52,664 nt of DNA. Origin: an uncultured Pelagibacteraceae bacterium (GTDB lineage Bacteria > Pseudomonadota > Alphaproteobacteria > Pelagibacterales > Pelagibacteraceae). The translations under genes and the position numbers were made by a program. The stretch is from the NCBI GenBank assembly GCA_902623305.1, contig CACNTB010000007.1:1-52664 (forward strand). Direction: 5' to 3'. Shown here one piece after another: positions 44,753 to 52,664 of this stretch (positions are counted from its first letter, which is position 1; the number at the start of each line of letters is the position of its first letter). The notes beneath the pieces are model-generated. The model did not search any database. It saw only the letters and a list, made by a program, of their open reading frames with translations, and was not told the DNA's origin.

Positions 44753-45332
44753 TAAAATAGTTCCTAACGTATTTAGACAAGATATCTATTTCTATATTGA
44801 CTAAATTAGATTTTTTTAAATTTGATAAATTTGTTTCCTTGTAGGTGTGAGGGATAATCCAAATTTGGAAACCTTTTTTAGTTACTTTTGAGATTGTAAG
44901 AGAAATACCATTTACACAAACTGATGCTTTCTCTATCAAATTTTTTCTTTCCCTTTTAGGTAAATCAAAGTCAAAAAGAAATGATTTATCAATTTTTTTA
45001 ATACTTAATACTTTACCAACAGTATCAACATGTCCTTGACAAATATGCCCTGAAATTTTTGTTCCATATTTTAATGGTAATTCTAAATTTATTTTATCAT
45101 TTATTTTTAAAAATTTGAATTTTGAGCGAATTATGGTTTCTTTCGAAAGATAAAATTCCATAATTTTAGATTTATATGAAATTAAAGTTAAACAAACACC
45201 ATCACAGGCAACAGACAAACCTAAATCTTTATTGGATACTTTAATATTACTTTTTACAAAAATGTTAAGACCTTTAGGTCTTTTAACAATTTTAGTTATA
45301 ATACCTTGGTTATAAATTATTCCATTAAACAT
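44739..45332 (-). CDS. ribE: Riboflavin synthase alpha subunit
   Basis: Dismutates two lumazines to riboflavin. Two lumazine-binding repeats are visible: MFNGIIYNQGIITKI... with VACDGVCLTL, and KISGHICQGHVDTVGKV... with VCVNGISLTISKV. Length 197, standard. It starts 4 bp after ribD and overlaps ribBA by 14 bp. Confidence 0.95.
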   Translation of the reverse strand: MFNGIIYNQGIITKIVKRPKGLNIFVKSNIKVSNKDLGLSVACDGVCLTLISYKSKIMEFYLSKETIIRSKFKFLKINDKINLELPLKYGTKISGHICQGHVDTVGKVLSIKKIDKSFLFDFDLPKRERKNLIEKASVCVNGISLTISKVTKKGFQIWIIPHTYKETNLSNLKKSNLVNIEIDILSKYVRNYFNGKK

Positions 45333-45336
45333 TTTT

Positions 45337-46440
45337 TTAACTATATAGTGTTATTCTGTCTTTTCGTAAATTAAGATTTAAATTAGTTTTTGTTTTATAT
45401 TTTTGATTTAATATATTTTGACTACTAAATTTCAAATATTCAAAGTTTTTAGAAAGGTTTTTTGGACTTCTATATAAATAAAATTTATTAAAAATTTTAT
45501 TCTTAATCAGTGATTTCGTTAATTTATCTCCTCCTTCAATTAGCAAATTTCTGCATCCATAATTATGTAATTTTTTCAAAATTAATTTAATGTCAAATCT
45601 GTTATTTCTATCAATTTTAGATTTAATTAGATGAATTCCTTTTCTTTTAAATTTTATAATTTTTGATTTAGCAGCTTTGTTATAAAAAATTAAAGTATTT
45701 TTGTTGTTAGAAGATTTAATTATATAACTATTTGTTTTAGAATTCAGCTCGTTGTCCAAAATAATTCTTTTTGGAGAAAATTTTTCTAAACCTTTCAAGC
45801 GGCAATTTAATTTTGGATTATCTTTATTTAGTGTTTTATACGTAATCATTAAACTATCGTTTTGATATCTTAACAGATGAGTAAAGTGATCAGAATAAGA
45901 ATTTGTAATTCTTTTTTGAATTTTACTGTAAATAAAATTATTTTTTGAAATAGCTATTTTTCCAGTAACGAAGGGTAACTTTTTCTTTCTATTAAAAAAA
46001 TAAGGAAAATAAAATCTTTCAATTTTGTTTTTTAATAAACCTTTTTTTACAATTATTTTTTTTGACTTTAAAATTCTAAAACTTTTATTTCTTACTCTTA
46101 TATCTACGTCCTTAACTCCATAAATAACCTCTGAAATTTTTGATTTTATTATCGCATCAGTACATGGTGGTGTTAACCCATGATGACAACAAGGTTCTAA
46201 AGTGACATACATTTTAGAGCCTTCTAATTCTTCAAAACTATTTTTGATCGCATTAAATTCAGCGTGTGGTCTTCCATTTAATGAGGTTTGTCCTATGGAA
46301 ATAATTTTGTCATTTTTGACAATAACACAGCCTACAGAAGGATTTGATCCGGTCTGTCCATGACGAGATTTAGCCAAGTCTAAGGCTAATTCCATGTAAA
46401 ATTTATCTTTTGATGAAAATTTATCTTTTTTTGTAGACAT
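45337..46440 (-). CDS. ribD: Bifunctional deaminase/reductase RibD
   Basis: Deaminates and then reduces the pyrimidine intermediate of riboflavin synthesis. The zinc deaminase motifs are [10 protein letters not shown] and [17 protein letters not shown]. The reductase half shows the [12 protein letters not shown] core, but is diverged. I take ATG 46440 ([10 protein letters not shown]), which overlaps nrdR by 20 bp; a start at 46395 is possible. Length from 46440 is 367 residues. The gene follows nrdR and precedes ribE. Confidence 0.93.
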   Translation of the reverse strand: MSTKKDKFSSKDKFYMELALDLAKSRHGQTGSNPSVGCVIVKNDKIISIGQTSLNGRPHAEFNAIKNSFEELEGSKMYVTLEPCCHHGLTPPCTDAIIKSKISEVIYGVKDVDIRVRNKSFRILKSKKIIVKKGLLKNKIERFYFPYFFNRKKKLPFVTGKIAISKNNFIYSKIQKRITNSYSDHFTHLLRYQNDSLMITYKTLNKDNPKLNCRLKGLEKFSPKRIILDNELNSKTNSYIIKSSNNKNTLIFYNKAAKSKIIKFKRKGIHLIKSKIDRNNRFDIKLILKKLHNYGCRNLLIEGGDKLTKSLIKNKIFNKFYLYRSPKNLSKNFEYLKFSSQNILNQKYKTKTNLNLNLRKDRITLYS

Positions 46441-46879
46441 CAAGCTTGTCCACGAATTGAACGAAATCTTTTTCTTCTCTAAAGTTTCTATAAACAGATG
46501 CAAATCTTACATATCCAACTGGGTCTAAATCTTTTAATCCATCCATAACCATGGTTCCAATTGTATTAGTAGATATTTCACTTTGGCCGAGCTCTTCCAA
46601 AGATCTTGAAATATTACTAATAAATTTTTCTATTGTTTCTGTATCAATTGGTCTTTTTTTAAGAGCAATATAAATAGATTTTGATAATTTATCTCTATCA
46701 AAAACCGATTTTCTTCCATTTTTTTTAACAACCATTAACTCTCTGAATTGTACTCTTTCAAAAGTTGTAAAACGAGCACCGCAAACGCAGAGCCTTCGTC
46801 TTCTAATAGCGGTACCATCCTCTGTTGGTCTAGAGTCGACAACTGAGGTCTCCCCTTTTTTACAAATCGAACAAATCAT
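46421..46879 (-). CDS. nrdR: NrdR transcriptional repressor with altered zinc knuckle
   Basis: Repressor of ribonucleotide reductase genes that senses ATP/dATP through an ATP-cone (residues ~48-135). The N-terminal zinc ribbon starts MICSICKK (C3, C6), but the second knuckle reads [16 protein letters not shown], so it is CxC (C31, C33) rather than the family's CxxC; one residue is missing. The ATP-cone segment [19 protein letters not shown] is intact. Length 152. It overlaps ribD by 20 bp and lies 3 bp after glyA. Confidence 0.95.
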   Translation of the reverse strand: MICSICKKGETSVVDSRPTEDGTAIRRRRLCVCGARFTTFERVQFRELMVVKKNGRKSVFDRDKLSKSIYIALKKRPIDTETIEKFISNISRSLEELGQSEISTNTIGTMVMDGLKDLDPVGYVRFASVYRNFREEKDFVQFVDKLDVYKKR

Positions 46880-46882
46880 TTA

Positions 46883-48190
46883 CTATAAGTTCTTATATAT
46901 CGGAAATGATGAAGTTAAAGAGATAACTTCATTTTTTACTTCATTTTCAATTTTACTATTATCAGTTGGATTTTCTGATAAGCCTTTTAGAGTTTTTGTA
47001 ATCAATTCACCTACTTTTTTAAACTCATTTAAACCAAATCCACGAGTTGTAGCTGCTTGAGTTCCCAATCTTATACCGGATGTTATCATAGGTTTTTCTG
47101 TATCAAATGGAATTCCATTTTTGTTACATGTAATATTAGCTCTAGACAAACTCTCTGCCGCAAGATTGCCTTTTACATTATAAGGTCTTAAATCTACCAA
47201 CATCAAATGTGTATCAGTTCCATCAGAATAAATTTTAAATCCATTATTTTTTAAAGTTTCTGCCAACATCTTTGCGTTTGCTAAAACAGATTTAATATAA
47301 TCTTGAAATTCTGGTTGTAATGCTTCAAGAAATCCGGCTGCCTTTGCAGCAATGATATGCATTAAAGGTCCACCTTGATATCCAGGAAAAACAGCTGTAT
47401 TAAATTTTTTAGCAAGATCTTCATGATTAGTTAAAATTATTCCACCTCTTGCACTTCTAAATACCTTGTGGGTTGTTGAAGTAACTACATGTGCATAGTC
47501 GCAAGGGTTTGGGTACCCTTTACCAGCAACTAATCCTGAGAAGTGAGCCATATCAACCATCAAGTAGGCTCCAACTTTGTCCGCTATTTCTCTGAATCTT
47601 TTAAAATCAATTACTCTAGAATAAGCACTTCCACCTGCAATAATCAGTTTAGGTTTATTTTCTAAAGCAAGTTTTTCAACATTGTCATAATCTATCAATT
47701 CAGATTTTTTATCTACATCATAACCTATTGCATTAAACCATTTACCAGACATTGAAATTTTTAATCCATGAGTAATATGACCTCCTGAATTTAGACTCAT
47801 TCCCATGAATGTGTCTCCTGGGCTTAACAATGCTAAAAATACTGCTCCATTCGCTTGCGCGCCTGAGTGCGGTTGTGCATTTGCAAATTTACAATTAAAT
47901 AACTTTTTTAATCTTTCGATTGCAAGGTTTTCTGCTACATCAACGTGCTCGCAACCATTGTAATATCTTTTACCAGGATAACCTTCTGCATATTTATTAG
48001 TTAATACTGATCCTTGTGCTTCTAATACTGCTTGAGAGACTATGTTTTCAGATGCGATTAATTCAATATGTTGTTGTTGTCTGATTAATTCATCTTTGAT
48101 TGCTGCATAAAGTTCTGGATCTTTTACAGATAAACTATCTTCAAAGAAACTTTTGTAACTATCGTTTAAATAACTTTTTTCACTAGACAT
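46883..48190 (-). CDS. glyA: Serine hydroxymethyltransferase
   Basis: PLP enzyme interconverting serine and glycine with tetrahydrofolate. The [35 protein letters not shown] segment and PLP Lys in [14 protein letters not shown] near residue 238 are conserved. Length 435. It supplies one-carbon units and glycine, an important supply route in SAR11 cells. It lies between rpiB (2 bp) and nrdR (3 bp). I saw no glycine riboswitch near it. Confidence 0.97.
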   Translation of the reverse strand: MSSEKSYLNDSYKSFFEDSLSVKDPELYAAIKDELIRQQQHIELIASENIVSQAVLEAQGSVLTNKYAEGYPGKRYYNGCEHVDVAENLAIERLKKLFNCKFANAQPHSGAQANGAVFLALLSPGDTFMGMSLNSGGHITHGLKISMSGKWFNAIGYDVDKKSELIDYDNVEKLALENKPKLIIAGGSAYSRVIDFKRFREIADKVGAYLMVDMAHFSGLVAGKGYPNPCDYAHVVTSTTHKVFRSARGGIILTNHEDLAKKFNTAVFPGYQGGPLMHIIAAKAAGFLEALQPEFQDYIKSVLANAKMLAETLKNNGFKIYSDGTDTHLMLVDLRPYNVKGNLAAESLSRANITCNKNGIPFDTEKPMITSGIRLGTQAATTRGFGLNEFKKVGELITKTLKGLSENPTDNSKIENEVKNEVISLTSSFPIYKNL

Positions 48191-48192
48191 AA

Positions 48193-48627
48193 TTATATTT
48201 TTTTTAATCTTTTTAAGTGTCTACCACCATCAAATTTTGTATTTAAAAAAACACTTATAAACTTTAAAGCATTTTTTTTAGTAATCAACCTAGACCCTAA
48301 TGTAATGATGTTTGCATCGTTATGCAATCTGGATAATTTCGTTGATTTTAGATTAAAACATTGTGCAGCACGAATATTTTTATGCTTATTTGCCGCAATA
48401 TTCATACCAGTCCCAGATCCACACACTAAAATGCCTACATTACTCTTATTAAGTTTAACTTTTTTTGCAACTTTATGAGCATAATCTGGATAATCAACCC
48501 TACTATCATCTTTCGGACCAAGGTCCACAAATATAACTTTCTTATTTCTTAAATAATTTTTGATCGACTCTTTTAATTTAAATCCGGCGTGATCTGATGA
48601 AATAAATATCTTTTTCAAATTAGTCAA
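48193..48627 (-). CDS. rpiB: Ribose-5-phosphate isomerase B
   Basis: Interconverts ribose-5- and ribulose-5-phosphate. The segment [11 protein letters not shown] near residue 11 is the family start, followed by [19 protein letters not shown] near 69 with the catalytic Cys of LVCGSG. Length 144. The reading frame has no ATG upstream: starts are TTG at 48627 or TTG at 48618 (giving MKKIF, which fits the family better). It overlaps the 2OG-type oxygenase end by 8 bp with the earlier start. Confidence 0.93.
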   Translation of the reverse strand: MTNLKKIFISSDHAGFKLKESIKNYLRNKKVIFVDLGPKDDSRVDYPDYAHKVAKKVKLNKSNVGILVCGSGTGMNIAANKHKNIRAAQCFNLKSTKLSRLHNDANIITLGSRLITKKNALKFISVFLNTKFDGGRHLKRLKKI

Positions 48628-49258
48628 ATTTATAATCTAAAACACAAGCAACTAAATGTATTCTATTCTCTTCTCCACCATTAAATGCATTATGATATTT
48701 GGTATTATTTGTAATCCAAACAGAACCATCTGCAGACATATGCTTTGCAACATTATCAATAACCATGATGCAGCCTGGGTTGGTAATTATAGGTATGTGC
48801 AATCTTGGCTCAGGATCTCTGTGCCAACTTAAAGTTGATCTTGGTTCTTTTAAGAGGATTCTTACTCTGCCAAGTTTATATCTTGACGAAAGAGTGTCAT
48901 ATACTTCTTTGAAATAAGTATTTTCATAATCTTTTATAAATTCTGAATATAAAGACTCATCAAGAGATTCATCTCTAACAACTTCTTTTCCAGATTTATC
49001 AGGTTTCGTCCAATATACTCCTCTTGCTTTATTACCCTTTATAGAATCAGGATCTCCAGGTATTTGAGTTAATGATATCGCTCCAAAGTGAGTTACACCA
49101 GCATCTTCGAATTTTTTAATTTTAACTATTTGTTGATAGGCCTCCTGCAATTTTTCAATATCAAATTTGATTTCTTGTTTTTGGAAATCACTAAAGTTTA
49201 AAACTCTATCTTCTTTTTTAATGTTTAGGTCTATTACTTTTGAATTTTTTACTGTCAT
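48620..49258 (-). CDS. Asp/Asn beta-hydroxylase-like 2OG-Fe(II) dioxygenase
   Basis: A cupin-fold protein of 212 residues with the iron facial triad: His and Asp in SWHRDPEPRLHIPI near residue 140, and a distal His in TKYHNAFNGG near residue 188, followed by RIHL with an Arg suited to 2-oxoglutarate. The pattern LHIPIITNPGCIMVIDN resembles the aspartyl/asparaginyl beta-hydroxylase family. The N-terminal ~60 residues are not recognised. No membrane segment. First gene of the unit that includes rpiB, glyA and the riboflavin genes. Substrate unknown. Confidence 0.78.
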   Translation of the reverse strand: MTVKNSKVIDLNIKKEDRVLNFSDFQKQEIKFDIEKLQEAYQQIVKIKKFEDAGVTHFGAISLTQIPGDPDSIKGNKARGVYWTKPDKSGKEVVRDESLDESLYSEFIKDYENTYFKEVYDTLSSRYKLGRVRILLKEPRSTLSWHRDPEPRLHIPIITNPGCIMVIDNVAKHMSADGSVWITNNTKYHNAFNGGEENRIHLVACVLDYKFD

Positions 49259-49283
49259 CTTGATTGCTTTCTACCCTTTTTTT

Positions 49284-49312
49284 TGTATATGTGTATATTA
49301 CATTTGTCGCAA
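49284..49312 (-). promoter_or_regulatory. Candidate promoter of the oxygenase-rpiB-glyA-rib unit
   Basis: On the minus strand TTGCGA (49312-49307) and TATACA (49289-49284) are 17 bp apart, with a start near 49277, 19 bases before the ATG at 49258. The 73-bp spacer is shared with hemB on the other strand. Consensus match only. Confidence 0.45.
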
Positions 49313-49331
49313 TTTAAAAGTAAATTAAAAC

Positions 49332-50321
49332 ATGATTATTGGAAGATATCCCAGTCTAAGACTTAGAAGAAGTAGAAAAGAATCTTGGTCAAGAAGACTG
49401 ATTCAGGAAAACACTTTAAGTCCAAATGATTTTATATTACCTATATTTTTAATTGAAGGATCTAATAAACGTCAAGCAATTTCATCAATGCCGGGGGTTT
49501 ACAGGTATACTATTAATAGATTGAGTCAAGTAATAGACAAAGCAATAAAAAAGAAAATACCTATGGTTGCTCTTTTTCCAAAAACCCAAAATGTACATAA
49601 AGACGAATTAGGTACAGAATCACTTAATGAAAAAAATCTAGTTTGTAGAGCGATAAAAGAAATTAAAAAAAGATACAAAAATCAAATCGGTATAATGTGT
49701 GACGTAGCGTTAGATCCCTACACATCACATGGTCATGATGGTTTAATTAAATCTAACACTATACTAAACGATGAGACTATTGAGGTGTTAATTAATCAAT
49801 CATTACTTCAAGCAGAGATGGGTTGTGATGTTCTTGCCCCGTCAGATATGATGGATGGTAGAATAGGAAAAATAAGAAAAGCTTTAGACAAGAATAAATT
49901 CCAAAATGTTCAGATATTATCTTATGCTGCAAAATATGCTTCAAGCTTCTACGGACCTTTTAGAGACGCTGTTGGATCTAAAGGCTCGTTAAAAGGAGAT
50001 AAAAAGACCTATCAAATGGATTACAGAAATTCTGATGAAGCATTAAGAGAAGTTGCTTTGGACATTAAAGAAGGAGCCGATATGGTAATGGTTAAACCAG
50101 GTATGCCCTACTTAGACGTAATAAAATCAATTAAAGAAAAATTTAAATTACCTGTTTTTGCCTATCAAGTATCAGGGGAATATAGTTTAATTGAAACAGC
50201 TATTGCGAAAAAATTAATTAATAAGGATGCTATATATGAAAGCTTAGTTGCTTTTAAGAGAGCTGGTGCAAATGCTATAGTAAGTTATTATGCTGATAGA
50301 ATTGATAAAATAATTAAATAA
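49332..50321 (+). CDS. hemB: Porphobilinogen synthase (HemB), metal-switch type
   Basis: Condenses two 5-aminolevulinates to porphobilinogen in tetrapyrrole synthesis. The substrate lysine segment MVMVKPGMPYL near 252 and YGPFRDA near 213 are conserved. The zinc-type C-x-C-x-x-x cluster is missing: the segment reads CDVALDPYTSHGHDG, the non-zinc (Mg-type) pattern seen in other Alphaproteobacteria. Length 329. The gene stands alone and converges with recO, their ends adjacent. Confidence 0.96.
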   Translation: MIIGRYPSLRLRRSRKESWSRRLIQENTLSPNDFILPIFLIEGSNKRQAISSMPGVYRYTINRLSQVIDKAIKKKIPMVALFPKTQNVHKDELGTESLNEKNLVCRAIKEIKKRYKNQIGIMCDVALDPYTSHGHDGLIKSNTILNDETIEVLINQSLLQAEMGCDVLAPSDMMDGRIGKIRKALDKNKFQNVQILSYAAKYASSFYGPFRDAVGSKGSLKGDKKTYQMDYRNSDEALREVALDIKEGADMVMVKPGMPYLDVIKSIKEKFKLPVFAYQVSGEYSLIETAIAKKLINKDAIYESLVAFKRAGANAIVSYYADRIDKIIK

Positions 50322-51002
50322 TTATTTTAACGTATTTAAGAATAACAATCTGCTATTCGGATAATTTAAATTATTTGGTCTTAATATAGTTTTATCTAAA
50401 TAATCGCCTACTAATTTTAAACCATTCAATAAAGTACCGAGATCATTAACTTCAATATCTTTTTCAATCAAAAAATTAGGTACATATTTTTTTTCATTTA
50501 ATGAGCTAGCATAATATACAGTTTTGTTGCCTTCTAAATCTTTTTCAACTAAATTTTCTAGCGCTAAGTCGTATCCTAATATTTTAAGTAACTCCAATTC
50601 CCAAAATATATATTTTTTTAACCAATCTTTTTCTTTTATAATTAAAAATAAATTTTGAATTAGAAAATAAACTTTATCATTTGATTGAGACTCTGCAGTC
50701 AATATTTTAATCAAATTCATAGCAGATGTAATACAAGACAACTTTTGTTTGTGATCGAAATATAATGGGGTATAGGCATTTAAAATTTCAATTTTAAAGT
50801 AGCCTATTCTATTTTCATTTTTAGAATTGTAATTAACATGGAGTTTATTGCCAACTTGAAGATAATTTTTTATTTTTTTTGAAGTACCGCCAAATATAAT
50901 TCCAGATATCTTTCCTTTATCTTTTGTAAATAATTCAGCAATTAAAGAATTTTCATTATATCTTGTTTTGTTTATTAAAAATCCTTCGTCTGACCAATTC
51001 AT
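50322..51002 (-). CDS. recO: DNA repair protein RecO
   Basis: RecFOR pathway protein that loads RecA onto SSB-coated gaps. An N-terminal OB-like domain starts WSDEGFLINKTRYNENSLIAELFT, then KGKISGIIFGG near residue 30, followed by a helical body (CITSAMNLIKIL). No zinc-finger cysteines. Length 226 fits. Order recO-rnc-lepB-acpS is a standard block; the stop abuts the hemB stop. Confidence 0.9.
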   Translation of the reverse strand: MNWSDEGFLINKTRYNENSLIAELFTKDKGKISGIIFGGTSKKIKNYLQVGNKLHVNYNSKNENRIGYFKIEILNAYTPLYFDHKQKLSCITSAMNLIKILTAESQSNDKVYFLIQNLFLIIKEKDWLKKYIFWELELLKILGYDLALENLVEKDLEGNKTVYYASSLNEKKYVPNFLIEKDIEVNDLGTLLNGLKLVGDYLDKTILRPNNLNYPNSRLLFLNTLK

Positions 51003-51670
51003 TATTTTTTATATGTATTTTTTAAACATTCTATAGCAGCATTTTGTTCAGCTTCTTTCTTTGATTTTCCAGTAGCTATAAAATATTTTGTATTAGGTAA
51101 TTTTACACCGATTTTGAATATAGGTTTGTGTCTTGGACCAGTATTTGAAATTAATTTATAAGTGGGTAATTTTTTAAAATTTTTTAAAGTTAGTTCCTGT
51201 AACTTTGTTTTTGCATCTATTTCAGTTACTACGCTTTTTTCAATATGATCTTTCCACAAGTTTAAAATTGTTTTTTCCACAATTGTGAAACCTTTATCAA
51301 GATATATTGCACCAATTAGTGCTTCACAGCTATCAGATATAATTTTATCCTCAATTTTTATTTTTTTATTGTTAGGATTAAATGTTTTAACATAACTAGA
51401 TAAATTGATTTTTATCGCTATATCCAAGCATGTTTTTTTATTCACTAAAGATGCAAATTTTTTGTCAAGAATACCTTCTTTTTCTTCTGGATAAATTTCT
51501 AAAAGTTTTTTTGCTATCACTAAGCCAAGAACTCTGTCACCCAAAAACTCAATTTTTTCATTGTTTTCATTTGGATTAAAGCTTTTATGTGTAAGAGCTT
51601 GAATAAGTAGATCTTTATTCTTAAATTTTAAATCAATTTTTTTTTCTAAACTCTGATAGTTAATTTTCAT
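51002..51670 (-). CDS. rnc: Ribonuclease III
   Basis: Double-strand RNA endonuclease for rRNA and mRNA processing. The catalytic signature IEFLGDRVLGL near residue 41, with Glu/Asp metal ligands, is followed by DKIISDSCEALIGAIYLD near 110. The dsRNA-binding domain is residues ~150-222 (TKLQELTLKNFKKLPTYKLI, GKSKKEAEQNAAIECL). It starts one base over the lepB end and one base over recO. Confidence 0.95.
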   Translation of the reverse strand: MKINYQSLEKKIDLKFKNKDLLIQALTHKSFNPNENNEKIEFLGDRVLGLVIAKKLLEIYPEEKEGILDKKFASLVNKKTCLDIAIKINLSSYVKTFNPNNKKIKIEDKIISDSCEALIGAIYLDKGFTIVEKTILNLWKDHIEKSVVTEIDAKTKLQELTLKNFKKLPTYKLISNTGPRHKPIFKIGVKLPNTKYFIATGKSKKEAEQNAAIECLKNTYKK

Positions 51671-52407
51671 TAATTAATTTTATTAAATGTTCTATTAAAT
51701 CTTATTGACTTATGCCATTTCCAAAATTCTATGAAACTTCCTATTTTTTTATTTGAAGAGAAAAATATAAATTGAGCTTTTCCTACTAAATTATCTTTAT
51801 GTACATATCCAACACTTGTTAAATACCTGCTATCTTTAGAACAATCTCTGTTGTCACCTAAAAAGAAATAATGATCATTTGGTACAGTAAATACATCAGA
51901 ATTTTGATAGGTATAGTCTTTTAAATAAACAGTATGAAATTTTTTACCATTTGAAAGTTTTTCCTCAAATCTATAAACATCAATACTTTTGTTTCCACAA
52001 AAAATAGTTGTTTCATTATTAATTTTAGATTTAAAAACTTCAGAATTATTTAAATACAAATTAGAGTCTATAAATTGAATTTTATCACCGGGAAGACCTA
52101 TTAATCTTTTAATGTAATCTGTTCGATTATCTGCTGGTGTTTTAAATACGATTACATCACCTCTTTCTGGACTACTAAACATAATTCTTTTATTTAATAT
52201 TGGGGGACTAAAAGGAAATGAATGTTTGCTATATCCATAGGTATATTTTGTTACAAACAACCTATCACCGACTAATAAAGTAGGTTCCATGGATGATGAT
52301 GGAATATAAAATGGCTGTACTAAAAGGGATCTAATTATAACTGCAATTATTAATGCGTAAATTAATGTTTTTATATTTTCTGAAAAAAAATTTTTATCTA
52401 ATTTCAT
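51670..52407 (-). CDS. lepB: Signal peptidase I
   Basis: Membrane serine/lysine protease that removes signal peptides. One N-terminal helix (residues ~12-32, LIYALIIAVIIRSLLVQPF) is followed by the catalytic serine motif PSSSMEPTL near 38, the Lys motif DYIKRLIGLPGD near 93 and GDNRDCSKDSR near 185. Length 245 is normal for Alphaproteobacteria. It overlaps acpS by 4 bp (ATGA) and rnc by one base. Confidence 0.96.
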   Translation of the reverse strand: MKLDKNFFSENIKTLIYALIIAVIIRSLLVQPFYIPSSSMEPTLLVGDRLFVTKYTYGYSKHSFPFSPPILNKRIMFSSPERGDVIVFKTPADNRTDYIKRLIGLPGDKIQFIDSNLYLNNSEVFKSKINNETTIFCGNKSIDVYRFEEKLSNGKKFHTVYLKDYTYQNSDVFTVPNDHYFFLGDNRDCSKDSRYLTSVGYVHKDNLVGKAQFIFFSSNKKIGSFIEFWKWHKSIRFNRTFNKIN

Positions 52408-52664
52408 GATGTTTGAATAATTGCAAATGCTGTTGAAAAATTTTTTTCATCTGAAATGGATAGAAAACATTTAAAATTTTTGATTTTAAAGTTCTTTTGT
52501 ACGATTTTTGTAATTTTTTTATTTTTAACGTAATAAGGCTTTCCTTTTTTGTCATTAACAACTTCTATATCTTTAAAATTTAAATTCATACGAAAACCTG
52601 TGCCAAGAGCTTTAGAAAATGCTTCTTTTGCAGCAAATCTCTTCGAAAAAAAAGCTACTTTATT
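52404..52664 (-). CDS. acpS: Holo-ACP synthase, C-terminal part (partial)
   Basis: Transfers 4'-phosphopantetheine from CoA to acyl carrier protein. The window holds the last 86 codons; the start lies off the right edge. The Mg2+/CoA signature FAAKEAFSKALGTG and FKDIEVVNDKKGKPYY are present. The downstream stop overlaps the lepB start. The acpS-lepB-rnc order is a standard alphaproteobacterial block. Coenzyme A for it comes from a pathway including coaD in this window. Confidence 0.9.
   Translation of the reverse strand, partial: NKVAFFSKRFAAKEAFSKALGTGFRMNLNFKDIEVVNDKKGKPYYVKNKKITKIVQKNFKIKNFKCFLSISDEKNFSTAFAIIQTS

Overview
The window is a gene-dense, very AT-rich bacterial chromosome segment that reads as SAR11 / Candidatus Pelagibacter-like Alphaproteobacteria. 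The grounds are short or overlapping gene junctions, Lys/Asn/Ile-rich proteins, gene orders typical of Alphaproteobacteria (mltB-rlpA-dacC-tmk-holB-metG-tatD, recG next to sdhE, rpmF-plsX-ihfA-merR, nrdR-ribD-ribE-ribBA-ribH-nusB-thiL, tRNA-Pro next to the NDUFS4-type complex I subunit), an alphaproteobacterial Cbp3-type cytochrome bc1 chaperone, and a SAM-II/SAM-V tandem riboswitch of the kind described from Pelagibacter and marine metagenomes. The taxonomic call is inference from content; no database was searched.

Layout. 1-6 kb: partial uvrA, divergent ssb-gyrA-coaD-ppiB-tgt, then tRNA-Lys. 6-10 kb: M48 lipoprotein protease, DUF502 membrane protein, recG, sdhE, tRNA-Ser. 10-18.6 kb: one long plus-strand run for cell wall and replication (rarD, mltB, an RlpA-like SPOR lipoprotein, dacC, tmk, holB, metG, tatD, an MBL-fold hydrolase). 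18.6-23.2 kb: gpx, nhaA, a zinc-ribbon protein, tRNA-Pro, NDUFS4, an SbmA/BacA-type protein, glpX. 23.2-28.6 kb: tRNA-Glu followed by the only accessory-looking segment: GIY-YIG protein, a two-module glycosyltransferase, a GT2 glycosyltransferase, a tyrosine recombinase, a small membrane protein, a short MGMT and about 530 bp without genes. 28.6-35.4 kb: two transporters, hom, argC, rpsI-rplM, then riboswitch-controlled metY. 35.4-41.9 kb: ctaA, aroQ, rpmG-merR-ihfA-plsX-rpmF-cbp3, bamE, hppA. 41.9-49.3 kb: a ten-gene minus-strand run carrying riboflavin, thiamine, serine/glycine and ribose-phosphate genes. 49.3 kb to the end: hemB, then recO-rnc-lepB-acpS (acpS partial).

Most of the window is ordinary core genome. 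The points most worth a second look are: (i) the tandem SAM-II/SAM-V leader of metY, with a long-range helix that would compete with the SAM-II P1 stem; (ii) a near-perfect dyad with recombinase-core geometry (about 12-14 nt arms, 7 nt spacer) directly upstream of the tyrosine recombinase; (iii) core enzymes with altered metal or catalytic sites: a tRNA-guanine transglycosylase missing two of three zinc cysteines, an NrdR whose second knuckle is CxC, a RibBA with a degenerate RibA half and an RlpA without its catalytic Asp; (iv) bamE and the Cbp3-type chaperone sharing one CATG for both start codons. I did not find a clearly new defence or mobile system; the recombinase plus its dyad is the closest candidate.
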